A DNA stretch of 64,000 nt from an uncultured Duncaniella sp. (GTDB lineage Bacteria; Bacteroidota; Bacteroidia; Bacteroidales; Muribaculaceae), in NCBI GenBank assembly GCA_910578515.1, contig CAJTQR010000001.1, positions 558,001 through 622,000 of the forward strand, given 5' to 3'. This document shows, one piece after another, positions 14,575 through 23,846 of the stretch (the first letter of the stretch is position 1; each line of letters opens with the position of its first letter). The position numbers were made by a program, and so were the translations under genes. The notes under the pieces are model-generated. The model ran no database searches. It was not told the origin of the DNA and was given only the letters and a program-made list of their open reading frames with translations.

Positions 14575-14582
14575 TAATTTTG
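14575..14582 (+). promoter_or_regulatory. Promoter -7 box of the ECF sigma operon
   Basis: TAATTTTG matches TAnnTTTG exactly and lies 85 nt before the sigma-factor ATG. The rest of the 14486-14667 gap holds no gene. Confidence 0.5.
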
Positions 14583-14667
14583 CATTCAAGTTTGTCGACA
14601 CAAATTTTTTTGAAAAAATTTCGATTATGAGGTTAGGTTTTTCGCAAGTGAGGTGTCTTAATGGTGT

Positions 14668-15153
14668 ATGACACCAATAAATGACATAGAACAGCTCTTC
14701 AGAACCCATTACACGGCGATGCACCGCCTCGCGATGCTGATACTGCGTGATGAGGATGCGGCGCGAGACATTGTGCACGATGTATTCGAGTCGCTTCTCT
14801 CCGCCGGCTTGACAGACGTGTCAGGTCAGTACTTGCTTCGTGCGGTTCGCAACCGATGCCTAAACTATCTTCGCAGTCTCACTGCCCGTGAACGGATTAA
14901 GGAACTTTATGCTATCGACGAGTATGAAATAGCTGACGAGGATTGGCCCGACGATGATACAATCGCCCAGATTCATTCAACTGTGGCAAACGACCTGACC
15001 GACGCTTGCCGTAGAGTTGTCGAATTGCGTTTCACTGATGGCAAGAGTTATAAGGAGATTGCCTCCACACTGGGTATCAGCGAAGTTGCTGTCTATAAGC
15101 ATTTGCGTCATGCAATAGATGTCTTACGTTTAAAACTATCTCAAAATGGATAA
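14668..15153 (+). CDS. ECF RNA polymerase sigma factor (FecI-like)
   Basis: The 161-aa protein has region 2 (EQLFRTHYTAMHRLAMLIL, DAARDIVHDVFE) and region 4 (RRVVELRFTDGKSYKEIAS, then VAVYKHLRHAIDVLR). It has no other domain. It overlaps the FecR-like gene by 8 nt, so the pair is co-expressed. It likely directs the receptor gene downstream in response to a surface signal. Confidence 0.9.
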   Translation: MTPINDIEQLFRTHYTAMHRLAMLILRDEDAARDIVHDVFESLLSAGLTDVSGQYLLRAVRNRCLNYLRSLTARERIKELYAIDEYEIADEDWPDDDTIAQIHSTVANDLTDACRRVVELRFTDGKSYKEIASTLGISEVAVYKHLRHAIDVLRLKLSQNG

Positions 15154-15799
15154 AATAGACCGACTGCTTGATGCTATCGAGCATCCCGACCTCTACTCCG
15201 AAAAGGACATTGAGGCTATGCTTGCCGACACAGAAGTAAGGGAAGCTTACGCTCTGCTTGAAAAGACCAAATCAGCCCTGACACCAATTCCGACTCCCGA
15301 CATCGATGCTGAATGGGAAGCGTTCAAAAAATCTCACCCAACAACGCAACAGCACAAATCTTTCCGCATATTAAATCTGTTTACCAGAAACATCGCGGCA
15401 AGCATCGCCATAGGTATTGCCTCGATTGCAGCTGTAGCTGCCGTAGTTGGAATAAGTGTGGATTATGCCCTCAACCAAAAGCCAAAAGCAACATCAACTG
15501 ATGCAACCGCAGCAGCAAGAGAAATTATTGTTCCTAACGACACAATAGTTGCAGCCGAAGAAACGCCCGCCTCACTGTCCGAAACAATAGTATTCGACAA
15601 CGAGCCACTGGAAGATATTGCCAATCGTGTAGCCGAATATTACGGTTATAGTATAGCTTTTTCAACAGATGCGCCGAAGTCTCTGCGCCTTTATTTCCGT
15701 TGGAATCAGGCACAGACCCTCGATGAAGTGATTGAAAGCCTCAATAACTTCGAGCAAATACATATCTCGGCCAAGGGAAAAACCATAAAAATCGACTGA
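15146..15799 (+). CDS. FecR-like anti-sigma factor
   Basis: The 217-aa protein has a cytosolic N-terminus (about 1-80), a single membrane segment (about 83-105, IAASIAIGIASIAAVAAVVGI) and a periplasmic C-terminal DUF4974/STN-like domain (about 150-217, ending FEQIHISAKGKTIKID). It lacks the central FecR jelly-roll domain of full-length FecR (about 300+ aa), a short form seen in Bacteroidales. It should hold the ECF sigma until the receptor signals. Confidence 0.85.
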   Translation: MDKIDRLLDAIEHPDLYSEKDIEAMLADTEVREAYALLEKTKSALTPIPTPDIDAEWEAFKKSHPTTQQHKSFRILNLFTRNIAASIAIGIASIAAVAAVVGISVDYALNQKPKATSTDATAAAREIIVPNDTIVAAEETPASLSETIVFDNEPLEDIANRVAEYYGYSIAFSTDAPKSLRLYFRWNQAQTLDEVIESLNNFEQIHISAKGKTIKID

Positions 15800-15803
15800 C
15801 ATC

Positions 15804-18347
15804 ATGGCACGAATAATAATGCTTGTATGTGCTATGTCAGCCTTTTTGATAGCTTCTGCCGAGACATTCTCCTTCCGTTTCAACTCTACCCCTCTCCCCA
15901 AAGCGATTCAACGGATTATGGAGAATCACCCCGACATAGACATCAATTTCATCTACAATGAACTTGAAAATTACAAAACAAGCTCTACAGTAAATGCTGA
16001 CAATGTCTACGACGCCCTTCGACAGACAATCGGTCTGAACCCGGTGACAGTTGTAAAAGCCAAGAATACTTACTATGTCGAGGCTCTCCAACACGGCAAA
16101 TACATTTATACAGGGAGAGCTATGGGCACAGGTAACGAACCTGTGGTTGCCGCCACCGTGATGCTTCTTGCACCAAAAGACTCCACCGTTCTGACCTATG
16201 GTATTGCTGACGAAGAGGGGTGCTTTAGGATACCATGTGACCGTACCAATGTGATTGCCAAACTATCTTGCATAGGCTACAAAACAACATATCATCCGTG
16301 CAATGCCTTCAACGTCGGAACAATCACAATGCAGGAAAATGCTGTAAAACTGAGCGAAATCAAGGTAGAGGCTGAGAATGCCCATCTGTATTCTGACCGC
16401 TCCGTATACCTGCCAACACCTCGACAGAAAAATGTAGCGGCCGATGCAGTTGCCCTATTGAGTCAAATGGCGATACCACAACTTGATATTGACCCTACAA
16501 ATAAGTCTGTAAAGACTATTAGCGGACAGTCAGTCGCTATTTATATAGATTATGTGTCTGCTTCACAGCAGGATTTGTCAGGCATGAAAACTACGGATGT
16601 AAAGAAAATCGAATATTTGCTTTACCCGAAGGACCCACGTTTTCACGGGGCTGATTATGTGGTTAATTTCATCATGCAGAAATATGAATATGGCGGATAT
16701 ACCAAGGTAAATGCTTCCAAGAAATTTGGAATCAACAAGACTGCTGCGTCAATCTATTCTAAATTTACATATAAGGATATGACCTTTGACGTATATGCCG
16801 ATGAATCATACCTGACCGACCGGCATAGCGGCATCGCCTCAACAGAACGGTTCCTTTTTCCGGACTTGTATGGTTTTGGTGAGAAATCAATCGAAAGAAA
16901 GTCCACTCCCATCACCTCGAGATTTCGGAACAATGAAAATAATGTAACATTCCGTGCTTTATATACAGCTGAAAAGGCACAGATTTCCAACACCATTTCA
17001 TTTAACAATACATCCACTCCCCGGAACGACAACGAAACCGCAGTTTCTTACTCGGACGCTATTTTACAGTCAACCATTACAAAGACTATCGCATCAAACC
17101 ACAACATGTCATTGAATTATAAAAACGAAACTTATCTCGGGTTCAATGATAACGTGGGAATGTACATCGAGGCAGTATATGAATACGGAAACAACGAATC
17201 AAAATCAAACTACAACCAGACCGAAATTAGCATTGTAAATAATGCTAAAGAGCATTCACATTGCGGACGCTTTACTCCAAGCCTCGTCTGGAACCTGAAT
17301 GAGCATAATAGCCTGATGCCATATCTACATGGAGAATATACAACTTATTCTCTCGATTATTACGGGTCATCGCCATCAAAACAGGAATATGACGTGTGGG
17401 GATTTGTAGGTGGCTTAAAATATAAATATACTCAGGAAAAATGGAGTGCCGGCACTCAGTTTGGATGGACATACGCCAATACAAATTTGACCGGAACTAA
17501 AATCAGGGACAATTATCCAATGGGCAATGTATTCGCGACATTCTCGCCAAACAGGCACAACCAATTTGAAGTAAGATATGCATTCGCCAAAAAAGTTCCT
17601 GAAACATATCAGAAAAGCCCTAATATGCTCCAGCAGGACGAACTGATGTGGTACACCGGAACGCCCGGTCTGAAAAACATTTGGAATAACTACGTCCAGG
17701 CAGTCTACACATTGATTCCAAACAACAGATGGCAGATTGCTGCAACCGGTAGAATATTTATGGCTGACGATAGGGTCGTGACGCGTTATTTGCCAATCGG
17801 ACCTAATGGTACAATGCTACGCCAATATGTAAATAATGGCAGCTTCAGAAGCAGCTCTATCGGCATGAAAGGAACTGCAAAATTCTTTGACGGAAATCTG
17901 GTCGTCACCTTACGACCCGAGATGTGGCTCCGCCGGACAACCGGAGAATATGCCTTGACTCATAATGAACTGACGTGTGTAGCTCAGCTTACATGGTATT
18001 TTGGCAACTTCTACCTCTATGGATGGTATGTGACACCAAGCACTTATCCTTATGAAGAGTCCGGCATCAAAGAGCGTACACCTTCCCGCTATCAAATGGA
18101 GCTCGGATATGGCAAAGGACCTTGGCGTGCGTCCGCGACCGCATATAATTTCCTCCGTTCAAGTTGGGAATCCAGCCGCGAAACTTTGTCAAGCCAATAT
18201 TATGGATTTGACCGCAACATCTATAGCCCTGAGCTGCACATGAGCTTTCAGATATCTGTCTCCTATACATTCGGATATGGCAAGAAAGTGCATCGTGGCG
18301 ATGAAGTAGGTGGTGCCGGTACAGGCTCATCCGCTATATTGAAATAA
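15804..18347 (+). CDS. TonB-dependent receptor-like outer membrane protein with STN domain
   Basis: The 847-aa protein has a signal peptide (about 1-19), an STN domain (about 20-95), a carboxypeptidase-regulatory-like fold (about 100-180), a plug region and a long beta barrel of the OMP_b-brl_3 type. The C-terminus (TFGYGKKVHRGDEVGG) extends past the last strand. The STN domain can contact the FecR-like partner, making a trans-envelope signalling trio. It is not a SusC. Ligand unknown. Confidence 0.8.
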   Translation: MARIIMLVCAMSAFLIASAETFSFRFNSTPLPKAIQRIMENHPDIDINFIYNELENYKTSSTVNADNVYDALRQTIGLNPVTVVKAKNTYYVEALQHGKYIYTGRAMGTGNEPVVAATVMLLAPKDSTVLTYGIADEEGCFRIPCDRTNVIAKLSCIGYKTTYHPCNAFNVGTITMQENAVKLSEIKVEAENAHLYSDRSVYLPTPRQKNVAADAVALLSQMAIPQLDIDPTNKSVKTISGQSVAIYIDYVSASQQDLSGMKTTDVKKIEYLLYPKDPRFHGADYVVNFIMQKYEYGGYTKVNASKKFGINKTAASIYSKFTYKDMTFDVYADESYLTDRHSGIASTERFLFPDLYGFGEKSIERKSTPITSRFRNNENNVTFRALYTAEKAQISNTISFNNTSTPRNDNETAVSYSDAILQSTITKTIASNHNMSLNYKNETYLGFNDNVGMYIEAVYEYGNNESKSNYNQTEISIVNNAKEHSHCGRFTPSLVWNLNEHNSLMPYLHGEYTTYSLDYYGSSPSKQEYDVWGFVGGLKYKYTQEKWSAGTQFGWTYANTNLTGTKIRDNYPMGNVFATFSPNRHNQFEVRYAFAKKVPETYQKSPNMLQQDELMWYTGTPGLKNIWNNYVQAVYTLIPNNRWQIAATGRIFMADDRVVTRYLPIGPNGTMLRQYVNNGSFRSSSIGMKGTAKFFDGNLVVTLRPEMWLRRTTGEYALTHNELTCVAQLTWYFGNFYLYGWYVTPSTYPYEESGIKERTPSRYQMELGYGKGPWRASATAYNFLRSSWESSRETLSSQYYGFDRNIYSPELHMSFQISVSYTFGYGKKVHRGDEVGGAGTGSSAILK

Positions 18348-18434
18348 AAGCAACCTCCCATACAAACAGCAGCTACCTCCCTACGTCAATCCATCACTCT
18401 CACCCACCGGGAGAATCAACTTACCAATATAAAG

Positions 18435-18478
18435 AGTGCCCCTGATGCGCATAAGTTTGCATCAGGGGCACTTAATTT
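18435..18478. terminator. Bidirectional terminator between the receptor and the GH2 gene
   Basis: A perfect 14-bp stem (AGTGCCCCTGATGC / GCATCAGGGGCACT) with a 10-nt loop lies between two converging genes, with AT-rich flanks on both sides. Confidence 0.85.
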
Positions 18479-18512
18479 TAAAATAGGATATCAATCCCTC
18501 AATTGCAGCACA

Positions 18513-21491
18513 CTACTTCCTGAGTGTTTCAAGGAATTCAATCTCCACTATACGAAGTTCGTGATTAGTCTTGTCACCACCGTCTGCTTTAAAGAGGTCG
18601 AGTTCGCCAGCCTTAGGTTCCACAACCTCTACAATTTGCCCGAAGGCGTCATTGTCCTCAGCCGAGCCCTTGAGGCGTATAGTGATAAAGCGCGATAAAA
18701 CCGGCTTGAGATTGAGGTGAACATATCCGAGCGAGCGCTCTGTATCACCGCTCCACACAAGTTCATCGCCAGCATATACCTCAATCGGGTAAGAGCGCTG
18801 ACGCCATCCGGTGAGTTTCACGCAAATGTCATCTATCTCGGCAGGACGTTCGAGCTCGTATGTAATCCAGGCTGTTTCCTTACGTCCGTCATTACGCCAT
18901 TCCGACAGTTCATTGTCATCATAGCTGCGGACAGCGTTATCACTGTCATATCCCGCTTTTGCCGATTTAACCTTCACATCGACCTTCTTATCAGTGTAGG
19001 AAGGAGTGAGAGGAGTCTCTCCCCTATCCAGACGAGCCTTAAGAGCACCTGACGGGTTGAATTTACTCAAACCATTCTTCACATCCACAGGAATAGTAGC
19101 GAAACGCACTGTCTCAGAACCAAGACCCTCTGCCGAAGCAGTCAGAGCCACCTCGCCAGCTTCGGGAACAGAACGCACGAGGACTCTGGTGATACCACAC
19201 TCAACCGGCAGCTCTGTAGCAAACGCATAGTTATCGTCTCCTTGAGCTATACCACCACGCCATTCAGCAGGACCGTCAAGCGTGAACTTTATCATATCAT
19301 TGGCAAGCGGACAACGGTCGCCATTTGCATCTACCACCTCAACCTGCACCATCGCTATGTCGGCTCCGTCGGCATATACACCCTCCGGACCATGCATAAG
19401 TGTAAGTTTCAAAGCAGCAGGCTCACCAACGGTCTTCTTTGAAGTACGGCTAAGTTCCTTGCCATTTTTATCATAGCTTACAGCCTCGATGACACCGGGT
19501 TCCCATGCCACGTTATCGAAAGTGAAAAGGAAATCATAATCACGCTTGCCTTTACCTTGCGACTTACCGTTGACAAAAAGCTCTACATCCTCGCCGGTCG
19601 ACACGACATACACCGGCTTAACCACATCAGGTTTGTAATTCCAATGACCGATTATGTATGAAGAATGGTTTTCCACATCGACCCAACCATCCCACATCAC
19701 TTTATGGGCATAGTAAGCATCCTTAGGTATGCGTAGAGGGTCAACCACACCGCTACGACGATAATTCTCAGCTCCACGGCAATGTGTCTGGGTATCGGAG
19801 AATATAATTTTCGCACCGCCTGAATTGACACGACGTCCGGTACCGGGACGTTCACGGTAGAAATCATACCAACGGCGCACCATTTCTATGGCTAGCTGGT
19901 CCTGATTCTGATTGTAAGCGCTTGCATCGGCATTGCGGTAGAGAGGACCATCGCCATGCTTATGATAAGGATAGCTCCAGTCATCCCAATATTTACGCAG
20001 ACCCTCGTCGCGACAATATTCAGTCTGCACCATCGGGTGATGCTCGCTCTTGTTAACATAAAGCATCTCGCCACCGTATTCAGCCTCACGTATGTCAAGC
20101 ATCTCGCGCGAACCGATAGCACGACCTCCATGCGGGTCATATTTATCACGGATGTCACGCATCTCAATCATGTGGTCACGGCTGATTGACTCATTGCCAC
20201 ACTCATAGAAAATCACACTCGGATGATTGCGGAAATATATTATCATATCACGCATAAGCTCCGTGCGCTGTCCCCAGCGGCGGTCATTCACATCCTTTTC
20301 GGCATCACCGGCAGGAAGCATCTGCATCACACCCACACGGTCACACGACTCAGCATCCTGCTTCCATGCAGTCACATGCATCCAGCGGAAAAAGTTTGCA
20401 TTATGGTCAATGAGCATACCGTTCGAATAGTCACTCATCCACGGTGGCACAGACAGCCCTACGCCGGGCCACTCATTGCTGGTGCGCTGCGCATAGCCTT
20501 TCATCTGAATCACCCTGTCGTTGAGCCATATCTTGCCATCGCCAAAGCGGGTCTTGCGGAAACCGGTGCGGGTCACGACCTCGTCAGCATCTTTTCCGTC
20601 AACAGTAAGAATTGTCTTCACATCATAGAGGTAACCGTAACCCCAGCTCCAGAAATGCAGGTCGCTGATGGTATCGGAAGCTGCCACTGTTGTGGTGGCA
20701 CCCGGAGCTATAGTGACAGGATTGCTGCTGAATGAGCCTACAGTCTTACCGTCGGGGTCAATCACCTCGACTTTATATCCAACGCTAACCGGTCGCTTTG
20801 ACTCATTGCGGACTTCTGACTCAGCATTGATTACAGCACGGCGGCTTTCCACCTCTATATCCGTAGCATAGATATACACGCCGGTAGTACCGAGATTGCT
20901 ATACAGTGGCAAAGTCTGATATACCTTGTCAGCCACATGCAGCCATACATTCTTAGGTATACCACCGTAATTGGCATTAAAGTTCTTGTCATTCCACTGG
21001 TAACGCTGATTGGTAGCGCGCTCACGATAAGTCCAACTGTTGTCGGTACGCACAGCCAGCACATTATCGCCACCATAATTAATGTAAGGGGTAAGGTCTA
21101 ATCCAACAGCCATCACACCGTTTTCATGAAACCCGAGATGATGACCATTTAAATAGAAATCCGCACCCATGCGAACCCCTTCAAACTCGGCAAATACCTT
21201 TTTCCCTTTAGCTTCTTTAGGCAATTTGAAGTGCTTACGATACCACGCAATAGTATCGGTCAGCTGAGCGATAGGCACCTTGAAAGCCTCATCTTCGTTG
21301 AATGCGTGAGGAAGCGTGACGGATTTCCATCCTCCATCATTAAAATTACGCTGGTCAGCACCCTTTATATCACCGACCTTCAGCTTCCAGTCACTGTTGA
21401 AATTGTACTTCTCACGCGCCGACAATGAAAGCCCGGAGGCGAGCATCACCGCACAGGCCGCGAGAGCAACAGATAATTTTCTTAATTTCAT
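18513..21491 (-). CDS. Secreted glycoside hydrolase family 2 (beta-galactosidase-like)
   Basis: From ATG 21491 the protein is 992 aa with a signal peptide (MKLRKLSVALAACAVMLASG). GH2 sugar-binding, Ig-like and TIM-barrel domains follow. The acid/base Glu434 lies in CGNES and the nucleophile is Glu491 in VQTEY. After the barrel come DUF4982-type and Ig-like parts and an F5/8-type C (CBM32-like) domain near the end (NELSEWRNDGRKETAWITYE). Exact sugar specificity cannot be read. A start 18 codons upstream adds a non-signal extension. Confidence 0.88.
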   Translation of the reverse strand: MKLRKLSVALAACAVMLASGLSLSAREKYNFNSDWKLKVGDIKGADQRNFNDGGWKSVTLPHAFNEDEAFKVPIAQLTDTIAWYRKHFKLPKEAKGKKVFAEFEGVRMGADFYLNGHHLGFHENGVMAVGLDLTPYINYGGDNVLAVRTDNSWTYRERATNQRYQWNDKNFNANYGGIPKNVWLHVADKVYQTLPLYSNLGTTGVYIYATDIEVESRRAVINAESEVRNESKRPVSVGYKVEVIDPDGKTVGSFSSNPVTIAPGATTTVAASDTISDLHFWSWGYGYLYDVKTILTVDGKDADEVVTRTGFRKTRFGDGKIWLNDRVIQMKGYAQRTSNEWPGVGLSVPPWMSDYSNGMLIDHNANFFRWMHVTAWKQDAESCDRVGVMQMLPAGDAEKDVNDRRWGQRTELMRDMIIYFRNHPSVIFYECGNESISRDHMIEMRDIRDKYDPHGGRAIGSREMLDIREAEYGGEMLYVNKSEHHPMVQTEYCRDEGLRKYWDDWSYPYHKHGDGPLYRNADASAYNQNQDQLAIEMVRRWYDFYRERPGTGRRVNSGGAKIIFSDTQTHCRGAENYRRSGVVDPLRIPKDAYYAHKVMWDGWVDVENHSSYIIGHWNYKPDVVKPVYVVSTGEDVELFVNGKSQGKGKRDYDFLFTFDNVAWEPGVIEAVSYDKNGKELSRTSKKTVGEPAALKLTLMHGPEGVYADGADIAMVQVEVVDANGDRCPLANDMIKFTLDGPAEWRGGIAQGDDNYAFATELPVECGITRVLVRSVPEAGEVALTASAEGLGSETVRFATIPVDVKNGLSKFNPSGALKARLDRGETPLTPSYTDKKVDVKVKSAKAGYDSDNAVRSYDDNELSEWRNDGRKETAWITYELERPAEIDDICVKLTGWRQRSYPIEVYAGDELVWSGDTERSLGYVHLNLKPVLSRFITIRLKGSAEDNDAFGQIVEVVEPKAGELDLFKADGGDKTNHELRIVEIEFLETLRK

Positions 21492-21525
21492 AAAATGATT
21501 GGTTATTATATTAAGGATTTTGATA

Positions 21526-21533
21526 CAAAAGTA
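21526..21533 (-). promoter_or_regulatory. Promoter -7 box of the GH2 gene
   Basis: TACTTTTG on the minus strand matches TAnnTTTG and lies 35 nt before the chosen GH2 start. The GGGTAAA element at 21578-21590 lies upstream of it, which suits regulator binding. Confidence 0.6.
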
Positions 21534-21577
21534 GCGCAGTTGCACTTAACAGTCGGATTTTACGGTTGTTAATTACG

Positions 21578-21641
21578 GGGTAAAAATGTTATTTCGGTCG
21601 TTTTACAACATTTTTACCCGCAAAAACAACAAATTTACCCC
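21578..21641. promoter_or_regulatory. Triple operator-like element between GH2 and its regulator
   Basis: GGGTAAAAATGTT (21578-21590) and AACATTTTTACCC (21607-21619) form a perfect 13-bp inverted repeat with a 16-nt spacer. A third, diverged copy AACAAATTTACCCC lies at 21628-21641, 9 nt before the regulator's -7 box. The element occupies the shared promoter gap, so it is a good candidate binding site for the adjacent AraC-type protein. Confidence 0.6.
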
Positions 21642-21650
21642 ATAATATTG

Positions 21651-21658
21651 TATCTTTG
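21651..21658 (+). promoter_or_regulatory. Promoter -7 box of the regulator gene
   Basis: TATCTTTG matches TAnnTTTG and lies 26 nt before the regulator ATG. The third operator copy (21628-21641) falls over its -33 zone, which suggests autoregulation. Confidence 0.65.
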
Positions 21659-21684
21659 CAATCAATCAGAATCAGATTTACCTT

Positions 21685-23664
21685 ATGCCAAGAAATCTCA
21701 TACCATATATAATATTCGCTCTACTCTCAGTGCTATCATATATATGCGCGGGGGCAAGCATCAAATCATCCTCATTCACTCGCCTCGGAATGCGTGACGG
21801 GCTTGCCGAGAGCCGCATACGCGCAGTGACAGCGCTTCCTGACAGACGTGTAGCAATAGCTACCACCGCGACCATTGACATTTTCGACGGTACCAAGTTC
21901 ACTTCAATTGAACTACCGCCCGAAAAAAGCATCATCCTCGACAATTACGAAGGTGCGCGTCAATTGAGCTGCGATGCCTCAGGTCGATTGTGGTTGAAGA
22001 ATGACCGCAAGCAGCTGTTTATAATCGATGCAAATACCGGCAAAGCGATAGAGCCCGACAGTCTCCTCCGTGAATTGAATCTACCGAGCAATCCGACCAA
22101 TTTATATGTAGCAGGCGACAGAATAATGATTACCGACCGACAGAACCGTCTACATATATCGGAAAACGGCAAACCACACACACCGATACCGTTGGAGAAA
22201 ACTCCTGAGAATATACTCATATATTCGGACGAATTGGTCATCCTCTACCCCTCAGGTAAAACCGACCTATTGAAAAAAGATGGAACGACCACCGAAATAA
22301 TACCCAAAGCTGCTTCTGGCAGTGTCATGGGACCGAAAGGACATATTGTATACAACAAACTTTTCACCACCTATAATATCAATGACTCCTCTATTCTTTT
22401 CACCATTGACCTGAAGACGCTAAAACAGATTCGGAGAGATTCCATCCCGTCACATATCACTGACTTCATTCCTGCATCCGATTCCATAATAATAGCAACG
22501 CCCTCAGGAATAGCAATATTTAAAAACGGACTATTGCACCGGACCGAAATAACCGAACAACTCACCGGCTTAACCCGCGACAACACTGGCGCTCTCTGGC
22601 TTGCCACCCAAGGTAATGGCATACTCTACGACAATTCTTCACGTACCGAATACTTTTCTGTCGCCAATTCACCATATCCAACCAAAGCCACCCCTACATA
22701 CGTCGACAACACCACAAAAGCGGTGGCTGAAAAGATAGCCAAAGGTATCACCAACTCATCGCTTATTGCCACAGATGGACATCTATGGCTCTGCACACGC
22801 AAAGGACTGATTGTCACAGATACCATCGGAAACATCATATTCAGAATCAACCAGACCAACGGATTGTCAAATGAAAATGTGCAATCGATATGCCGCGATA
22901 AAAACGGGGACTACTGGATAGCATGCGCCAACACCATATCGCGGATACATCCTTTGTCTCAGGACTCTCTGGCATTAACCAATTTCAACGAACTTGACGG
23001 TATAAGCCTTGACGGAAAAGAATTCCGTCAATCGCGCATGATGATGGACTCTGCAGGCATTATCCATGTCGCCTACGCAGAAGGCACTTGCAGTTTTAAC
23101 CCCGATTCTATTCCGACCGACCGATATACATACATCTGCACTCCAGCAATTACCGAAAGTCAGTCACAGAATATAATATGGTGGACAATCGTAATACTCA
23201 TAATTCTAATTACCACAGCCTTAATATGGCACACCGCTCGTTCGAACCACACAGTAGAAAATCCATATCGTGAGGCACTTCTCGCCACCGGCACGACATC
23301 TTTGCCGGAACCGTCTGCCATAAAAACAGAATCGCCAGAGCATGCATTCATAGAAAAGCTGCGTCTCACAGTCGAGGAAAACCTTGAACGGGAAGACCTT
23401 AACGTAACCACACTCAGCAAACTGATGGCAATGGACCGGACAGTCCTCTACCGCCGCATGATGACTGTCTCCGGCATGACACCCTCTGCCTACATCAAGG
23501 CTGCCCGAATGAACGTAGCAAAAAGACTCCTCAAGGAAACCGAGCTTAGCATTTCAGAAATCTCACTCAAACTCGGCTTCTCATCATCCAAGTATTTTTC
23601 CAAAGTATTCAAGGCTACATTCGGTCTCAGCCCCGCATCCTTCCGCAACGACTCAGAAGAATAA
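21685..23664 (+). CDS. Membrane-spanning AraC-type regulator with periplasmic propeller (SusR-like)
   Basis: The 659-aa protein starts with a signal/anchor segment (about 1-24). A periplasmic beta-propeller-like region follows (about 30-480, repeats such as DNTGALWLATQGNGI and DKNGDYWIACANTI), then a transmembrane helix (about 492-512) and an AraC helix-turn-helix pair (about 555-655, ending FGLSPASF). Unlike hybrid two-component systems of the same layout (about 1300 aa) it has no kinase or receiver. It likely senses a glycan and controls the divergent GH2 gene. Confidence 0.82.
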   Translation: MPRNLIPYIIFALLSVLSYICAGASIKSSSFTRLGMRDGLAESRIRAVTALPDRRVAIATTATIDIFDGTKFTSIELPPEKSIILDNYEGARQLSCDASGRLWLKNDRKQLFIIDANTGKAIEPDSLLRELNLPSNPTNLYVAGDRIMITDRQNRLHISENGKPHTPIPLEKTPENILIYSDELVILYPSGKTDLLKKDGTTTEIIPKAASGSVMGPKGHIVYNKLFTTYNINDSSILFTIDLKTLKQIRRDSIPSHITDFIPASDSIIIATPSGIAIFKNGLLHRTEITEQLTGLTRDNTGALWLATQGNGILYDNSSRTEYFSVANSPYPTKATPTYVDNTTKAVAEKIAKGITNSSLIATDGHLWLCTRKGLIVTDTIGNIIFRINQTNGLSNENVQSICRDKNGDYWIACANTISRIHPLSQDSLALTNFNELDGISLDGKEFRQSRMMMDSAGIIHVAYAEGTCSFNPDSIPTDRYTYICTPAITESQSQNIIWWTIVILIILITTALIWHTARSNHTVENPYREALLATGTTSLPEPSAIKTESPEHAFIEKLRLTVEENLEREDLNVTTLSKLMAMDRTVLYRRMMTVSGMTPSAYIKAARMNVAKRLLKETELSISEISLKLGFSSSKYFSKVFKATFGLSPASFRNDSEE

Positions 23665-23678
23665 GACAATTCTCATCT

Positions 23679-23722
23679 CACCAATATTTTGTGACAAACT
23701 TTTTTCTCACAAAATATTGGTG
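23679..23722. terminator. Perfect 16-bp inverted repeat (terminator or operator)
   Basis: CACCAATATTTTGTGA and TCACAAAATATTGGTG pair perfectly around a 12-nt loop containing TTTTTT. It starts 15 nt after the regulator stop, so it may end that transcript. No U-run follows the right arm, and the right arm carries the putative -33 of the rplU promoter, so a protein-binding role is also possible. Confidence 0.55.
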
Positions 23723-23747
23723 GAATGAATATTATTTTGTAATTTTG
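23717..23747 (+). promoter_or_regulatory. rplU promoter
   Basis: A -7 box TAATTTTG (23740-23747) is preceded 20 nt upstream by TTG (23717-23719). The transcript would have a leader of about 90 nt before rplU. Confidence 0.6.
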
Positions 23748-23765
23748 CAACCGATTTAGCCGCAC

Positions 23766-23815
23766 CGGGCTCTATTAAGAGGTGACATGACATCAACTTC
23801 CATGTCTCCCGCCCG
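23766..23815 (+). promoter_or_regulatory. Structured rplU leader (candidate r-protein autoregulatory element)
   Basis: In the 5' leader, CGGGC (23766-23770) can pair with GCCCG (23811-23815). Inside it GGTGACATG (23781-23789) pairs with CATGTCTCC (23801-23809) with one mismatch. A two-level stem of this kind fits a ribosomal-protein leader. That L21 or L27 binds it is inference. Confidence 0.4.
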
Positions 23816-23846
23816 ACGGAATAACCTGTTAACCAATTAATAATAG

